Below are positions 1-11,700 of a stretch of DNA of 64,000 nt, one piece after another. Below the pieces are notes generated by a model, which made no database searches, had not been told where the DNA came from, and was given only the letters and a program-made list of their open reading frames with translations. The translations under genes and the position numbers were made by a program. The stretch is from Mangrovibacterium lignilyticum. GTDB lineage: Bacteria > Bacteroidota > Bacteroidia > Bacteroidales > Prolixibacteraceae. The stretch's first letter is position 1; the number at the start of each line of letters is the position of its first letter. The DNA lies in contig NZ_WKLH01000001.1 of the NCBI RefSeq assembly GCF_010882175.1, positions 1,386,021 to 1,450,020 on the forward strand, read 5' to 3'.

Positions 1-1557
1 ATCATTACATTGCACTGCTGTTGCCGTCGCACTGATTGTCAGTGCAGTGGCCGGATCTACAGTGGCGGATGTTACTGCCGTACATCCATTGGCATCTGTT
101 ACCGTTACTTCGTATGTTCCTGCCGTAAGCCCCGACTGATCTTCGTCACTGGCTGAAAGACCACTGCCGTCTGAGGTCGTCCAAGAGTAGGTATAACCCG
201 GGGTACCTCCGGAGATCGTTATATCGATTGTTCCGTCGCCGCCTCCAAAACAATTAACATCGTTCTTTGAATAGTCTATTATTGGTAATGAGTTAATGGT
301 AATTGTCACCACTTCCGATTGTGCATTATTACAAGCTGCACCATCAACAACGACACTATCTTTGTAATAAAATGATCCGGGCAAAGCAGTCGGAACGGAA
401 TAAGTGTCACCAGTCTCTCCCAAAATATCGTACCAAGGCCCTATGGGCGAATTACCAACTCTCCAATGATGATTGATTGTTCCTGTTCCATTCGTTACCG
501 TTGCAGCTAATTCTAACGTTCCGTTTTGGCAAACATCACCTTCTCCTGATACAGTAGTCGTAGGATCTGGTACCACCGTAATACTCTTGGCTGTCGAATA
601 AACAATATCGTTACAACTATCAGAGACAGCAACCCTGAACTCGTGCAAGCCTACAGTTAATATATTCGGTGGATCATATGAAGTCCCTGTTTCCCCGGGG
701 ATATCTGTCCACCCCGAATTATCTATGTTCTCTTGCCACCGAAACGAATAAGAAGGCGTACCCCCACTGGTCGCTATGCTAAAAGTTAAAACATCGGGAT
801 TAAAATTGGTGCAAACTCTAAGTACATTTGTGTTGTGAACGGGCGGAGTAAGTGGATCAGGCTCATTAACAGTAAAAGTCGATTCTTCGGGTATACCAGC
901 TTGATCTGTTACAATAACAGTATAATCTCCTGCAATCAAACTCGGAATAGTATCGCTAGTTCCAGTTAATCCACTTTGGCTTCCATCATTTGCCTCCGGG
1001 CCATCCCAGCTAACGGTGTAGGGCTCATTCGTACTCGTAATTGACAAAACAATACTACCATCATTTCCTCCACGACAAGTCACATTACTAACGGTCCCAC
1101 TCAGGGTGGTAATAGTGCTAGTTTCAGAGTAGTCATTGCTAATCTCTGGCGCTGATCCTTCGTCCTCGTTTTTAGCAACTTCATTCTTTATTGAAAATAC
1201 ACCTGGCGGTGGCAAAGCCAGCACCAAAGGGGATAAAGTTTCCGAGGCACCTTCGAAATCGTAGTTGAAAGCTAGCAGTTGAGATTGTGGTATAAAAAGC
1301 GGAGAAAGATTGCTATTGGAACGATCGACACTTGAATTTACGGAAGAACTAGTAGAGGAGCTGAAAACAGAGGAATTTTGAGTGGGGAAATGGACGTGGC
1401 TACCAGATAAAACTATGGACTTGGCCATACCGTCTCCTTTAGGAGCAAATATTAAGCTACTTCCGTTAGTCTTTTGTGATGTACCCAAAATAAGAATGAC
1501 AATCAGCAAGCATCCCACGCACATCGCACCGACGTATCTCACCTCGCTTTTATCCAT
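1..1557 (-). CDS. SprB-repeat surface protein, 3' end outside the window
   Basis: This is a leftward open frame of 519 codons without a stop, so it runs off the left edge. It starts at the ATG at 1557-1555. The N-terminus is a short basic stretch followed by a hydrophobic segment (residues about 8-25), consistent with a signal peptide or signal anchor. After a Ser-rich linker come repeats of about 80 residues, each with a conserved Cys followed by Gly, Asn, Asp, Gly (for example the C-R-G-G-N-D-G stretch near 1060-1080) and an aromatic W-x-G/T segment. This is the pattern of SprB repeats found in gliding adhesins and other type IX-secreted proteins of Bacteroidota. A T9SS sorting domain would be expected beyond the window. 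Family call is from repeat pattern recognition; the substrate or ligand is unknown. Confidence 0.8.
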   Translation of the reverse strand, partial: MDKSEVRYVGAMCVGCLLIVILILGTSQKTNGSSLIFAPKGDGMAKSIVLSGSHVHFPTQNSSVFSSSTSSSVNSSVDRSNSNLSPLFIPQSQLLAFNYDFEGASETLSPLVLALPPPGVFSIKNEVAKNEDEGSAPEISNDYSETSTITTLSGTVSNVTCRGGNDGSIVLSITSTNEPYTVSWDGPEANDGSQSGLTGTSDTIPSLIAGDYTVIVTDQAGIPEESTFTVNEPDPLTPPVHNTNVLRVCTNFNPDVLTFSIATSGGTPSYSFRWQENIDNSGWTDIPGETGTSYDPPNILTVGLHEFRVAVSDSCNDIVYSTAKSITVVPDPTTTVSGEGDVCQNGTLELAATVTNGTGTINHHWRVGNSPIGPWYDILGETGDTYSVPTALPGSFYYKDSVVVDGAACNNAQSEVVTITINSLPIIDYSKNDVNCFGGGDGTIDITISGGTPGYTYSWTTSDGSGLSASDEDQSGLTAGTYEVTVTDANGCTAVTSATVDPATALTISATATAVQCND

Positions 1558-2118
1558 AAGTCTAGAGATATACCAACTCTCGTCCTCCAAACAGCACTTA
1601 TCGCATAGTTAGTTTTTTTGCCTGTTTGAACTAACAAGTTACAATATTTCATCCGGTTTTGCACAATCGATCATCAACGCAAAACATACACAATCAGCGT
1701 TTTATGGTCAATAGCCTTGTTTTTATCGACAAACAGTCCTTTTTACTCGATAAAACAACTCGAAATTTGTGCAAATCGGGATTCAAACACCTGATAAACT
1801 GCACAAAACGACTCAAAATACATAACATAAGTCAGAATAAAGATGCTAGGGAACATAGTTTTACAACACAAACCGGCGTTTTTCGACGATGAAAAGAGAA
1901 GAGAAATTATTGTCCGGGAAAGACGTAATATTTTATTTAGTATCCCCTTAAATTTCAAAAATCAAGATTCAACCAAAACAAGATTTTCTAGTCGGGAAAA
2001 TGACTTTACGTCTTGAGAATGGGTAATTCAGAACAATTCGTAATCGGATAGGATAATCTGCTACTGGTTTCATCTTAAAAAATGCAGATTTTTTCATCGA
2101 TTTGGAAAGTTTGTTGCG
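1558..2118. other. AT-rich intergenic region, no gene seen
   Basis: Between the SprB-repeat gene and the PorP-like gene lie about 560 bases without a supportable gene. The short frames on either strand have low-complexity or unlikely composition. The length suggests a separate promoter for the left-hand giant gene, but I cannot pick a convincing -33/-7 pair. Confidence 0.5.
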
Positions 2119-3120
2119 CTAAAAATATTGCTTCCGGGTATAGGGTCTGCGATAGAAGTCGAATTCGTAAACGACGCGTATTTCGTGGGTTTGGAGTTGG
2201 TATTTAAAGATTTCACGCCCAAAGGGAAGCTCCATCGCATAACCGAAGCGAATATTTTTCATCATTACAAATTGGGTTACAATAGCTGCCGTGTTGTTGG
2301 TTCGGTACATGGCACCTACCCAAAATTTATCGTAAAAAAGCCAGTTTGCCGCAAAATCGGCGGTGATCGGCTCTCCAATAGCTGCTTTAACTAATAGGGT
2401 TGGTTTAAAACGGACTTGCCGTTGTCTTCCGAAGAAATACCCCCCCAACAAATAGAGATAACGCACATCGGCCAACGATGAAAAGTTGATGACATCGGCC
2501 CGAAATTTATTGGAGATAATTTGCGGAATAGATAAACCAATATAATAGTCGCGGGTGTAGACCAAGGCACCTACGCCCCACTTTAACATCATCCGTTGGT
2601 GAATATCGGTTGCAAAAGCCTCGTCCGGATCATCCTGTCCCCAATCCAGATCGTAACGGGTCAACAGGTTATCGTAATTAATGACCCCCACTTTCAAACC
2701 TAAGCGCAGGTTGGTTTTCCAGTCTAATCGAACCTGGTACGAATAGTCGGCCGCAATGGTCAGCTTGTTTTCATAACCAATGTGCTCCTCTGTAATATTC
2801 AAGCCCATGCCGTTATTGTCATTCTTAACGGGTTTGTACCAGCTCGCAGCCATCATAAGAGGCGCACCATCTTGCCCAACAAAATAACGACGGGTAAAAA
2901 CCTGCACCCCCACTTTTTCCCACATCCCTGCATAGGCCGGGTTAATGGTTTGCATGCCATTCATATATTGGGTAAAAACCGGCTCAGTATATATTTTATG
3001 CGAGCGATCGCGGTCAATCTGCCCTTGGGCATTCAAACTCAACAACAGCAGCAGCAGTCCGAATGCGAACTGTAGGCGAATTGCCGGAATCAATAAATAT
3101 GTCGCTCGTTTGTTCTTCAT
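2119..3120 (-). CDS. PorP/SprF family type IX secretion system membrane protein
   Basis: The predicted protein has 333 residues from the ATG at 3120. A longer in-frame extension from 3258 is possible but its sequence is shadow of the preceding gene; the chosen start gives a clean signal peptide (MKNKRATY, hydrophobic core, cut near ...NAQGQ). The mature part begins with the family hallmark Y-x-x-P-V-F-x-Q-Y followed by N-P-A-Y-A-G, then amphipathic beta strands of an outer membrane barrel. PorP/SprF-like proteins are encoded beside large adhesins with type B sorting domains and are thought to bind them at the outer membrane. The start codon overlaps the stop of the preceding CHU_C gene by one base (TAATG), so the two are probably co-translated partners. 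Confidence 0.93.
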   Translation of the reverse strand: MKNKRATYLLIPAIRLQFAFGLLLLLLSLNAQGQIDRDRSHKIYTEPVFTQYMNGMQTINPAYAGMWEKVGVQVFTRRYFVGQDGAPLMMAASWYKPVKNDNNGMGLNITEEHIGYENKLTIAADYSYQVRLDWKTNLRLGLKVGVINYDNLLTRYDLDWGQDDPDEAFATDIHQRMMLKWGVGALVYTRDYYIGLSIPQIISNKFRADVINFSSLADVRYLYLLGGYFFGRQRQVRFKPTLLVKAAIGEPITADFAANWLFYDKFWVGAMYRTNNTAAIVTQFVMMKNIRFGYAMELPFGREIFKYQLQTHEIRVVYEFDFYRRPYTRKQYF

Positions 3121-4151
3121 TAATTTCCCCTTCCATAGGATACCATAACGAAGCCTCTTGCTAAATCGCCGTTTCCTTTGTCTAAGACATACAAATACAC
3201 GCCAGGGATGACCATCTGGTCTGCATTGTGGTGATGTTTGGTCGTTTGACCACCCCACCAGAGGTCGGCCTCACTGTAGCCCCAAATATTTGTATTACCA
3301 TAATTCTCTTTCCCGTACAGCAAATATCCCTGTTTGTCAAAAATCATCAATTTCGCATTCGGATATTGCTCAATACAATCAATCACGAAGTAGTCGTGCG
3401 CACCATCGCCGTTCGGAGAGAATCCTTCAGGGATAAAGAAATGACAAGTTGTATCGGGTGGTGCTGCCGGCGATTCTGCCGGATTACAATTCAAATGATC
3501 CGGAATAGTGATGTGGACAGTTGCCGTATCGCACAATGTTTGCTCCATATCAAGACATAGCGTATAAGTGAATGAATCGGTGCCTTGGGCTAACATGTTT
3601 ATCGTATAGCTTACGGTTCCCTGGTCATCCAACTCCTGCAGTATACCTTGAGTGGGCCATTCTAAGATACTGACGAAATAGTCATAATTTCCTTCATTTT
3701 CATCGTTGTCGGTGACAAAAAAGAATTGCTCTTCACAATCGACAGTGTATTCATCGTCAATGGCTACAGGCGGAATAATTTCATTCGAAACTTCCTGAAT
3801 ACTGATTAGGCCCATTTTAATGTTGTTTGTACAAGCCAGCTCATCAACTGCGGTTACTTTATAATAATAGACTCCCGGCACATGCCAAATAACCTGAACC
3901 TTAGATCCTTGCTTTATGCCGTTTACAAACTCTGCCAGATCGGCGGTCACATCCCCCGGCTCAGCTACGAAATCGATTGTAGAATCACTGTAAAGCTCCC
4001 AGGTGTAGGTTACCCCAGGCTCTTGGTCAACTGTCAAATCAATTACCTGACCTTGAGACACAGCAAGCTGGGCCGTGGCGGAAGCCGCAACCAAAAGTAC
4101 CGGTATAATTACCAATCCCCATCTGCTGATATGGTACCAAAGTCGGTTCAT
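3120..4151 (-). CDS. Secreted protein with gliding motility-associated C-terminal domain
   Basis: The product has 343 residues and an N-terminal signal peptide (hydrophobic to about residue 28, ending ATAQ). The middle is Ig/cadherin-like beta sequence with paired Cys residues. The last ~95 residues begin with F-I-P-E-G-F-S-P-N-G-D-G, then N-A-K-L-M-I-F-D-K-Q-G and a G-V-Y-L-Y-V-L strand. That is the gliding motility-associated C-terminal (CHU_C, type B sorting) domain of T9SS substrates. The gene ends one base into the PorP/SprF-like gene, which fits the known pairing of type B domains with a cognate PorP-like partner. It is small for a type B substrate; it may act as a sorting or anchoring module for other products of this cluster (inference). 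Confidence 0.88.
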   Translation of the reverse strand: MNRLWYHISRWGLVIIPVLLVAASATAQLAVSQGQVIDLTVDQEPGVTYTWELYSDSTIDFVAEPGDVTADLAEFVNGIKQGSKVQVIWHVPGVYYYKVTAVDELACTNNIKMGLISIQEVSNEIIPPVAIDDEYTVDCEEQFFFVTDNDENEGNYDYFVSILEWPTQGILQELDDQGTVSYTINMLAQGTDSFTYTLCLDMEQTLCDTATVHITIPDHLNCNPAESPAAPPDTTCHFFIPEGFSPNGDGAHDYFVIDCIEQYPNAKLMIFDKQGYLLYGKENYGNTNIWGYSEADLWWGGQTTKHHHNADQMVIPGVYLYVLDKGNGDLARGFVMVSYGRGN

Positions 4152-4563
4152 GAATTTAATTCAGTTTCAATTTCTTGTTATTGTTTTTGAATTTGAATTC
4201 TTCTTGCCTAGCTGCCTGCACTCTTTCTTGCAGGCTGTTTTCATATTATATATTCTCATCGCCCTCAAGCATCGGACTTTATCTTTTCCCCTTGGAGGAC
4301 AATCGAATCAGGTTTTGATCTTAAACTCAACTCCGGAAAGCAATACACCGAAGATCTTCTGATTAATCCCTTGCGGATTATTTCCATATTCGAGATTTCA
4401 GCAACAACGGTATAGCTCGGTTAAATGATCCATGTGTTCCAACGGAACGAACATTCACTGCCAATTCACAATCCCAAAAGCCTCAGCCAAGCCCAACCCC
4501 TTCAAAAAAGGAAGGGCTTGGCGAGTATATTCTGGTTATGAAAAAGCATTTTTCGTCAAACGA
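4152..4563. other. Intergenic region with a stem-loop
   Basis: About 410 bases without a supportable gene separate the CHU_C gene from the secreted unknown upstream. The only structure I see is the long inverted repeat at 4486-4522, listed separately. The gap makes it likely that the CHU_C-PorP pair has its own promoter here. Confidence 0.5.
4486..4522 (-). terminator. Stem-loop downstream of the secreted unknown gene
   Basis: A perfect 9-bp inverted repeat (GCCAAGCCC / GGGCTTGGC) encloses an inner CTTC/GAAG pairing with an A-rich (minus strand T-rich) loop. It lies 41 bases past the stop of the gene at 4564-5673 in the leftward direction. No strong U-run follows on the minus strand, so it could be a terminator or an mRNA-stabilizing hairpin. 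Confidence 0.5.
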
Positions 4564-5673
4564 CTAGTTTGTTTCGTTTCCTGTCGTAAACTTTGGAGCC
4601 GGCATACTTGTGTCTGTAACTGTCGGACGTGGATCGATTTTAGAATCAGCTGTATCTGCTTTATCTGCTGCACCAGGGTCTGAACAATCAGCATTTACCA
4701 CATCATAAGTACCATCGGCAAGTTTACCATCCAAGGTCATGGTGAAAGTTTGGCCGTTTTTGTTTTCATAATTCGCGTGGTCAACCAATACGCGAACAAA
4801 AACCGATACGCCTTTATCAGTCGCATCCTTCACGCTTGTAGCCGGTGTGATATGTGTTTTTCCAGATTCAAGAGTAGTCCAATTCGTTGAAGAGCCCCAA
4901 GTATCCGGAGTATCATAAGTATATTGATAGGTTAGGGTCTGCGCTGAATTTTCCCCGGTTACTGTAAATTCCGGGATCCAGTAGTCTGTGAAGTTTGCAG
5001 CTACAAATTCAAAATACAGGTAGTTATCACCGTAATCGTAGACAATACCTTTGCCTGATTCATATTTGATTGATTCAACAACGTCAACACAAGTTGTTGG
5101 CGTAACATTATACTTATCTATTGAGCTTTCCGGAGTCGCAACATCCATTGCAATGATGTCAACGGTGAACGCATTTTGGGGATCCAGTTCCCAAATTTTC
5201 ATATTGTCCGTACACTCAGAACCACTTACGTAATAGGCTACAACGAACAATTTTTCTTCCGTCCCGGCAATTACAGAATTCAGCATACCCGAGGTCCATG
5301 TTAACTGAATCGTTCCTTCTGTATTTACATTGGAGTTGCCAACACCGACTTCAATATTATAGTTAGCTGAAGCTGTCAAAAGCTCATTTGAGCCCACTAT
5401 CAATGCTGTTGCTGTGTTAAATTCGGGCTCTCCCGCGTTGTTCACGACAAAACTCGAATCATTGGTTGCCCAAAAACGCCATTCTCCGGTTCCTGTCAAA
5501 TCGCTAACTTCAGCTTTATAAGTATACTGCACACCCGCAAATGGGTGTAGCGCATCGCTCGTACAGCTTAAGGTTTGAGGAGTTGACCACTTAACACCTT
5601 GTGCGTTCGACTCGTTAATTCCCGCAAATACTGCAAGCAGGAAAATTGCTAATGATAAAAATTGCTTTTTCAT
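4564..5673 (-). CDS. Secreted protein of unknown function in the adhesin cluster
   Basis: The 369-residue product has a clear signal peptide (MKKQFLSLAIFLLAVFAG, cut near SNAQG). The mature part is acidic, rich in Thr, Ser and Asn, with Ig-like beta-strand patterning and three spaced Cys residues. The C-terminal 40 residues are Asp/Ala/Lys/Thr-rich and disordered-looking, with no recognisable T9SS sorting domain. It starts 50 bases after the stop of the giant gene on the same strand, so the two are probably one transcript. I do not recognise a named family. Its position suggests an accessory surface or fimbria-like component made with the giant. Confidence 0.8.
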   Translation of the reverse strand: MKKQFLSLAIFLLAVFAGINESNAQGVKWSTPQTLSCTSDALHPFAGVQYTYKAEVSDLTGTGEWRFWATNDSSFVVNNAGEPEFNTATALIVGSNELLTASANYNIEVGVGNSNVNTEGTIQLTWTSGMLNSVIAGTEEKLFVVAYYVSGSECTDNMKIWELDPQNAFTVDIIAMDVATPESSIDKYNVTPTTCVDVVESIKYESGKGIVYDYGDNYLYFEFVAANFTDYWIPEFTVTGENSAQTLTYQYTYDTPDTWGSSTNWTTLESGKTHITPATSVKDATDKGVSVFVRVLVDHANYENKNGQTFTMTLDGKLADGTYDVVNADCSDPGAADKADTADSKIDPRPTVTDTSMPAPKFTTGNETN

Positions 5674-5723
5674 AATACACTTGTTTTAAACGGTTATTTT
5701 ATTTCTCTTATTTATTATTATTC

Positions 5724-8700
5724 TTATGGCCAATTACCTGAAAAGGCCGAATCATTCATTCTTATAATTTCGGGACGCGGAGTCACCATAATAAAAATCA
5801 CAAAGTCCATTTCCGACGAATTTCCGCAACCGTCAACCAACCAATAAATCAGGGTATACAACCGGTCTCCATTGGCATCACCCTGAAGGGTAATTGGATG
5901 GTCAGTAATCGCATCAGACTTATCTGACAGCAAGTCTGAATTATCATCACGAACCGGATTATTGTCGCTGTCAAGCAAAGACCAATGCAGCGCTGCTTCA
6001 CAGTTATCGGTAAAGCTGATGTTCGCCAAAGTTTCCTTTTCGAGATCGGTTAAAATGTGATAGTCGGGACGATTCGGGGTAATATCAGTATTGGGTTCGG
6101 ACAACCCGTTATGGCTCGCCTCGATTAAGTGATTCACACAAAAACTATAATTCTGGGCCGGTGTATTCACAAAAGACGGTTTGTTCGTGTCCAAAATATT
6201 GATCTCCTGCGTGCACTCGGAATAATTACCCGCGTAATCGGTTGCCCGATAGGTACGTCGTACATTCCCGTTACACAGAGAGCCGTCCACCAACTCGTCG
6301 CTATAGCTGATCTGGATTTCATTGAAGGCGGTACAGTTGTCTGACACGGCCGACTGCGAATCAATGGCAACAAAGTCTTCCGGACTTGTAGCTCCATCAG
6401 GAACATCTTCATAGCAACTTACCTCAATGGTTTCCGGGCAGCTGATCGTCGGTGCCACTTCATCACCAACCGTCACAGAGGCTGTATTTTCCACACAAGT
6501 ATGGCCAGCCACCTGAACTTCAATCTGAAAATCGGTCTGCTGTAAGCTGTTCGGATATTTACTTTGCAATTGACCCGAAATACGATATTGATCATTCACA
6601 TCCGGAAGCCCGTCGCCGCTTTCAGCAATTGCCGGTGGCGCCGGAGCATTGATAAAACTTGCTGTATTTGTTCTGTTCCAGACAAAGGATACGTCATTGA
6701 CATCGTTCAACAAAGTCAGCGTAATTGGAGCAATTTGCGAATCATCTGACGGACATATGATTTGTGTCTCATTTATGATCGAAACATCAGGAACCGGTTG
6801 AACACGTAATTCAAATGTTATCGGTGTCGCAGGACAATCACCGGCATGAGGTGTGATCGTGTAGTACACAATCGCTTCCTGAGTTGACGTATTTACGACC
6901 GGATCCATAATAATACTTCCACAGCCGGAAGAACAGGAGGTATAGCCAGAAGCCAATCCATCAGGGTTACTGGCTTCCCAGGTATAGGTCACCAAGCCGG
7001 GCTCTACCACATTGCCGTAAAGATCAATACTTCCTATCCGAATATCAGTCGTTTCGCCGGAGCAGGTCACATCCGTTCCGCTAGTTGTTGCCGTTGGGAC
7101 AGGATAAATCGTAAAATGCACTTCCTCTTTACAAGTAGACTCATCACCACAGGAAACATAGAAGCTCCAATCTCCGGGAGTTTCTGTATTTTCGATCACA
7201 CCTGATGCAACCGGATCGAATTCCTCACCTTCAGCAACGGCATTCCCATTTTCGTCATACCAGGTAACTTCAGAGTATGTCTTCTTAATAAATAAAGGCT
7301 TATCATTTTGGTTAAACTGAACGTTTACATCAACATCCGAATCGAGCGTATAATCGTTAATTACCAATTGGTAGTAACTATTGGGATCTAAATTGTCGAT
7401 GGTTAATTTCGGACAAGCAGCACCGACGGGAATTAATCGAAGAAAACCTTCTTCCGGGTTATTCGGATCAAACGGATACTCGTAGAGAGAATAGCTGAAG
7501 TAATCTTTTTGGTTACAATCATTAAACGTAAAGCCTCCATCTTTTTCATCAACCATGAAAATGTCAGTCACCGCATAAGAGACTTCATCGCCGGCACTAT
7601 ATACATAATCCTGACTTGACACGTAATAGGTCGAGTTTTCGTCCGGGTCCAATTTGGTCACGTGAGATGCTTCATCCCACTCCACACAAAGCGACAGGGC
7701 ATCCATCGCCTCCGACTCTCCTCCCTGACAAATCGCCACATCGTTGGCAAAAGCCGAGGCAAAGCCAATATCAGCTGTAATCGACTGGGCGCAATCCGGA
7801 TGAGCACTGTTACGTCCCAACACGGTCACAGATCCGTAGGGTAAATCAGGACCATAATAATCATCGGTTGTCCAGGTGGAACCTCCATCGTAAGAGTACT
7901 CAACGACTCCTAAATCGCTGGTCGAAAAATTCAGTGGATTGTCGGTTGAGCCTCCCATAGCCGCATCCATCGTAACAGAACGTTCAAAACAGGATGGAGA
8001 AATATAAAGATCAGGAGTTCCATATATTTTCACCGGAATATCATATGAAGCAGAACAACCATCTGTAGTAGTAGCCGACAGGGTATAAACCTGAAAACCG
8101 GCTACAGGAATAAAACTGAAGCTACCTGTTGTATTGTCTGTAAAGGTCGGCACCGCAAGCCCCTGCATTTCATAGGATCCGGAAGCATAGCTCAGCGAAT
8201 ATGTCACATCTGCGGTTGTAGATGTTGCCTGGATAGAAATTGACTCGTCTTCGCAAACAATCTGACTACTGATGGTATAACTCAGGTTTGCCGACGGATA
8301 AACCGTAAGATTTAAGCTTGCTGTATTTTCTTTACCATCAGGGGAAGTAATCGTGATCAAATAGGGTACATTAACCGGCGTAGTTCCGGTATTTAAAAGA
8401 ACCTCATCAATCGGGCCATTCCCGCTTCTCGCTGCATTACTGATGTTTGCAACAGCCGGTCTCTCCCATTCAAACGAGCAACCATCGACATCAGCCGTTG
8501 GAAAATAGCTAAACTCGTCGTTACTGCAGACTTCAGCTTCAGTCGCAGAAGTCAGGCTAGGCAATTCCCCCACTGCAATTGTTACAGTGCTTGTCAATTC
8601 ACTTGCCAATGCCGAGCAATAGGCTCCTCTCAATGATGTTATCGCATATTGCGTGGTCGCCGTCGGACTTAGTGTAATTTTTTCAGGGTTGCCGGTATTT

Positions 8701-11700
8701 GTTGCTACCGAGCCACCATTAATTGAATATTGAAATGGGCCTGTCCCCGTAAAGCTGATCCAAAGTGTAGCCGTCTGCCCCGCAATTATAGTTACCTGGT
8801 TCGTTGACGTGCCATTCACTGTCAGTATTGCCGTCGGACTTGCGTTCATTACAACGTTCTTTAATCCCGACATTGTTCGTTCGCAACCTGTTGTTGAATT
8901 AGTTGCAATGACGGTATAACTACCAGCTTCAGTTTGCTCGCCAAAACTAATGGCTGTGCCGTCGCCAACTACTGGAGTACCGACAGCTGTTCCGTTGCGA
9001 TAAAGTTGGTATGAAGTTCCGGATACGCTGCCAGATAATCCAACCAACACGCCAGCATCACCTTCACAGTAGCTGCCTCCACCTGTCACACCAAATTGCT
9101 GAGGCAAAGGATTGACGGTAACAGTTGCAGTACCTGCCATATCCTGCAAGCAGGTAGTCCCGGAATCTGTTGCCTTCACCGTATAAACTCCTGCATTCGA
9201 CTGATTCGGAAAATTAATTGCACTTCCGGTGCCGCCTATCGAACCGCCAACCGCAGATCCATCGCGATACAGCTGGTACATTACGCCACTTTCACTTCCA
9301 TCTAAACCAACCGATGCGCTTCCACCTCCACTACAGAACGAACCTCCACCTGTCAGGTTATAAACAGCAGGTCCTTCGGTTACAGTTACCGTTGCCGTTT
9401 TACCGCTGATCGCTTGTAAACATCCGCCTGCATCGGCCACACTAACCAGTTCGTAAACATAACTACCGGAAACCAACGAACTTTGGCTAACCGTCGCCGA
9501 ATTACCTGAAGAAGTCAGGGGTGTAGGACTTCCTCCATTTAAGCGGTAGGTAAATTCAAAAGGAGCAGTTCCGGTCGTTCCGGTGAAGGTTATTGGTGCA
9601 TCACCACTATCAGCACAAATCGTTGTTGTACCGGCGATCGTTGCATCCGGTGCAGCGTAAACAGAAATAATATCAACAGAAGAATAAGCTTGGGAACAAC
9701 TTCCATTTTGTACTAAAACCCGGTAACGTGTATCGACAGTTAAATCGGTCGCGGTATAAGTAGTTGATGTATTCGCTACTGAAATCCAGGTAGCCCCTCC
9801 ATTCTCTGAGTATTCCCACTGAACAACATCACCGATATGACCCGATAACGTTAGCGTAGTCGAATTGCTTCCTTTACATACATTTGTCCCACCGGAGATA
9901 CTTCCACCAACACTGGCTTCATCAACTGCGACAGTCACAATTGTACCGGTAACCGTTCCCGCAATATTCGCATCAGAAACTGAAACGAGAGAATAAGTTG
10001 TCGTTGCCGATGGGTATACTTTTATGTTGTAGGCCGAAGTAACTCCTGTCAAGCTATAATTTGACGTTCCATCCGTATAAACCACATTCCAATTAGCTGC
10101 TCCGGTCAACTCCAGGTTCAAGGTTGCCGAAGCTCCCTCGCAAATCGTCGTGTCACCAATCAAATTAGCAGTTGGCTTCACGATCGCAGCAAGCGAAAGG
10201 GATGGGCTCGTTATTCCGGTGGCGATAATACTCGAACTCCCAACCGATCCGATAGCACTCCAGGCTGTTCCGTCCCAGCTGGCAGCAACCAACGACGAAT
10301 AAATGGTACTGTTTGGAGACAACGCTGCAGATGGATACAATGCCGTGACGTTATAACTGGAAATTCCATTGGTATTGATCTCCCAATAACGATTCATGTA
10401 ATTGGTTGAATTCGCATCATTAGGATGCTGTGCTTCGTGCATCGACAAGGTAATTGCGCCTCCGCTGCCAACAATGCCTGAAAACGCCACTGAAGACTTT
10501 TTAGCATTCGAATCAACAAGATTGAAGGTAACATTTGATGAACTTGCCGGAAGTGTTAAACTGAAATCATGCAGGAGAATCAGGCTGCCGCTACCAGCGC
10601 TGAAAGAACTGCTCACATCCAAATCAGATGCTAATTCCAAATGCACATTGGGTTCTGTTATTATCTCAGGAATAGTAATCGCGCTATTGATGACGAAATA
10701 TTCGCCGGAAGTCGTGTTGGCATTCCCAAACTGGAATGCCCCCCCGGTGATTGTCTTGGTTCCTTTTGCTGAAGCAACTGCGGCAATCGACAAATCAACT
10801 GCCGTGCCGCTGCTTGAATTTGCATTTTCAAATACGATGGTGCCTCCGGCGAAGTTGAAATAGGCATAACCGTTTATATCCAAGCTTCCTTTGCCACTCG
10901 TCCCGTTGCCTTCCGTTGCGAGAGCTATAGTTCCTCCATTTATGGTTATTCCGGATTGAATTCCTGCACCGCCATCCGACAAGGTACCAGCGGCAGCACT
11001 CTGCAGCCCACCCGCAATAGTTACATTTCCGCTATTCACGATAAAAGCACCCCCAGTATCCACAGTCACATGGTTGTCAGCAGCAATTCCAAAATTTACA
11101 GTTCCGCCTTCTACCCGGATTAATCCTTTATTATTGACGGTATAATCTCCGGTATTCAATGTCCCGCCCGCAGAAACCTGAAGTCCCGCAGAAGCTGGAA
11201 TATTGAAGCTATTCGTTACACTTGTTGTTCCACCGGCGATATCCAGCAGTCCATTCAAAAGGTTCAAGCTTGTAACGGTAACATCAGACGAAATCGTAAC
11301 AACCGAAGAAACATTTGCTCCGGCATCAATCACCAAATTATTAAATATCGTAGTTGAAGTCCCGCTGACAGTGCTTCCTGCAGCTGTTAAGGTAATCGTT
11401 CCGCTATCGTCCAGCGTGCCATTATTCCCAAAACTACCATTGACGGTCAGTGTTGCTCCCGCTGCTAAAATCAACGTTCCACCCGACTCAATGGTCAGGT
11501 TTTGACAAACAGCACTACCAGTGATTGTAATTGTTTCTCCGGAAGGAATGGTTACGTCGTCGGTACTTGTCGGCACGAGGTTGGAATCCCAGGTCGATGC
11601 GGTATTCCAGTCCGTGCCGCCAGGCTGCACGGTAACGTTTAATGGAAGTGCCAAAAGATACTCGGTGAGGGACGACGCGGACTTCTCTCTTTCTGTTGTA

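Noticed and set aside
10402-10863. 153-codon plus-strand frame in the giant gene
   Set aside because: It is antisense to low-complexity repeat coding sequence, which keeps the opposite strand open.
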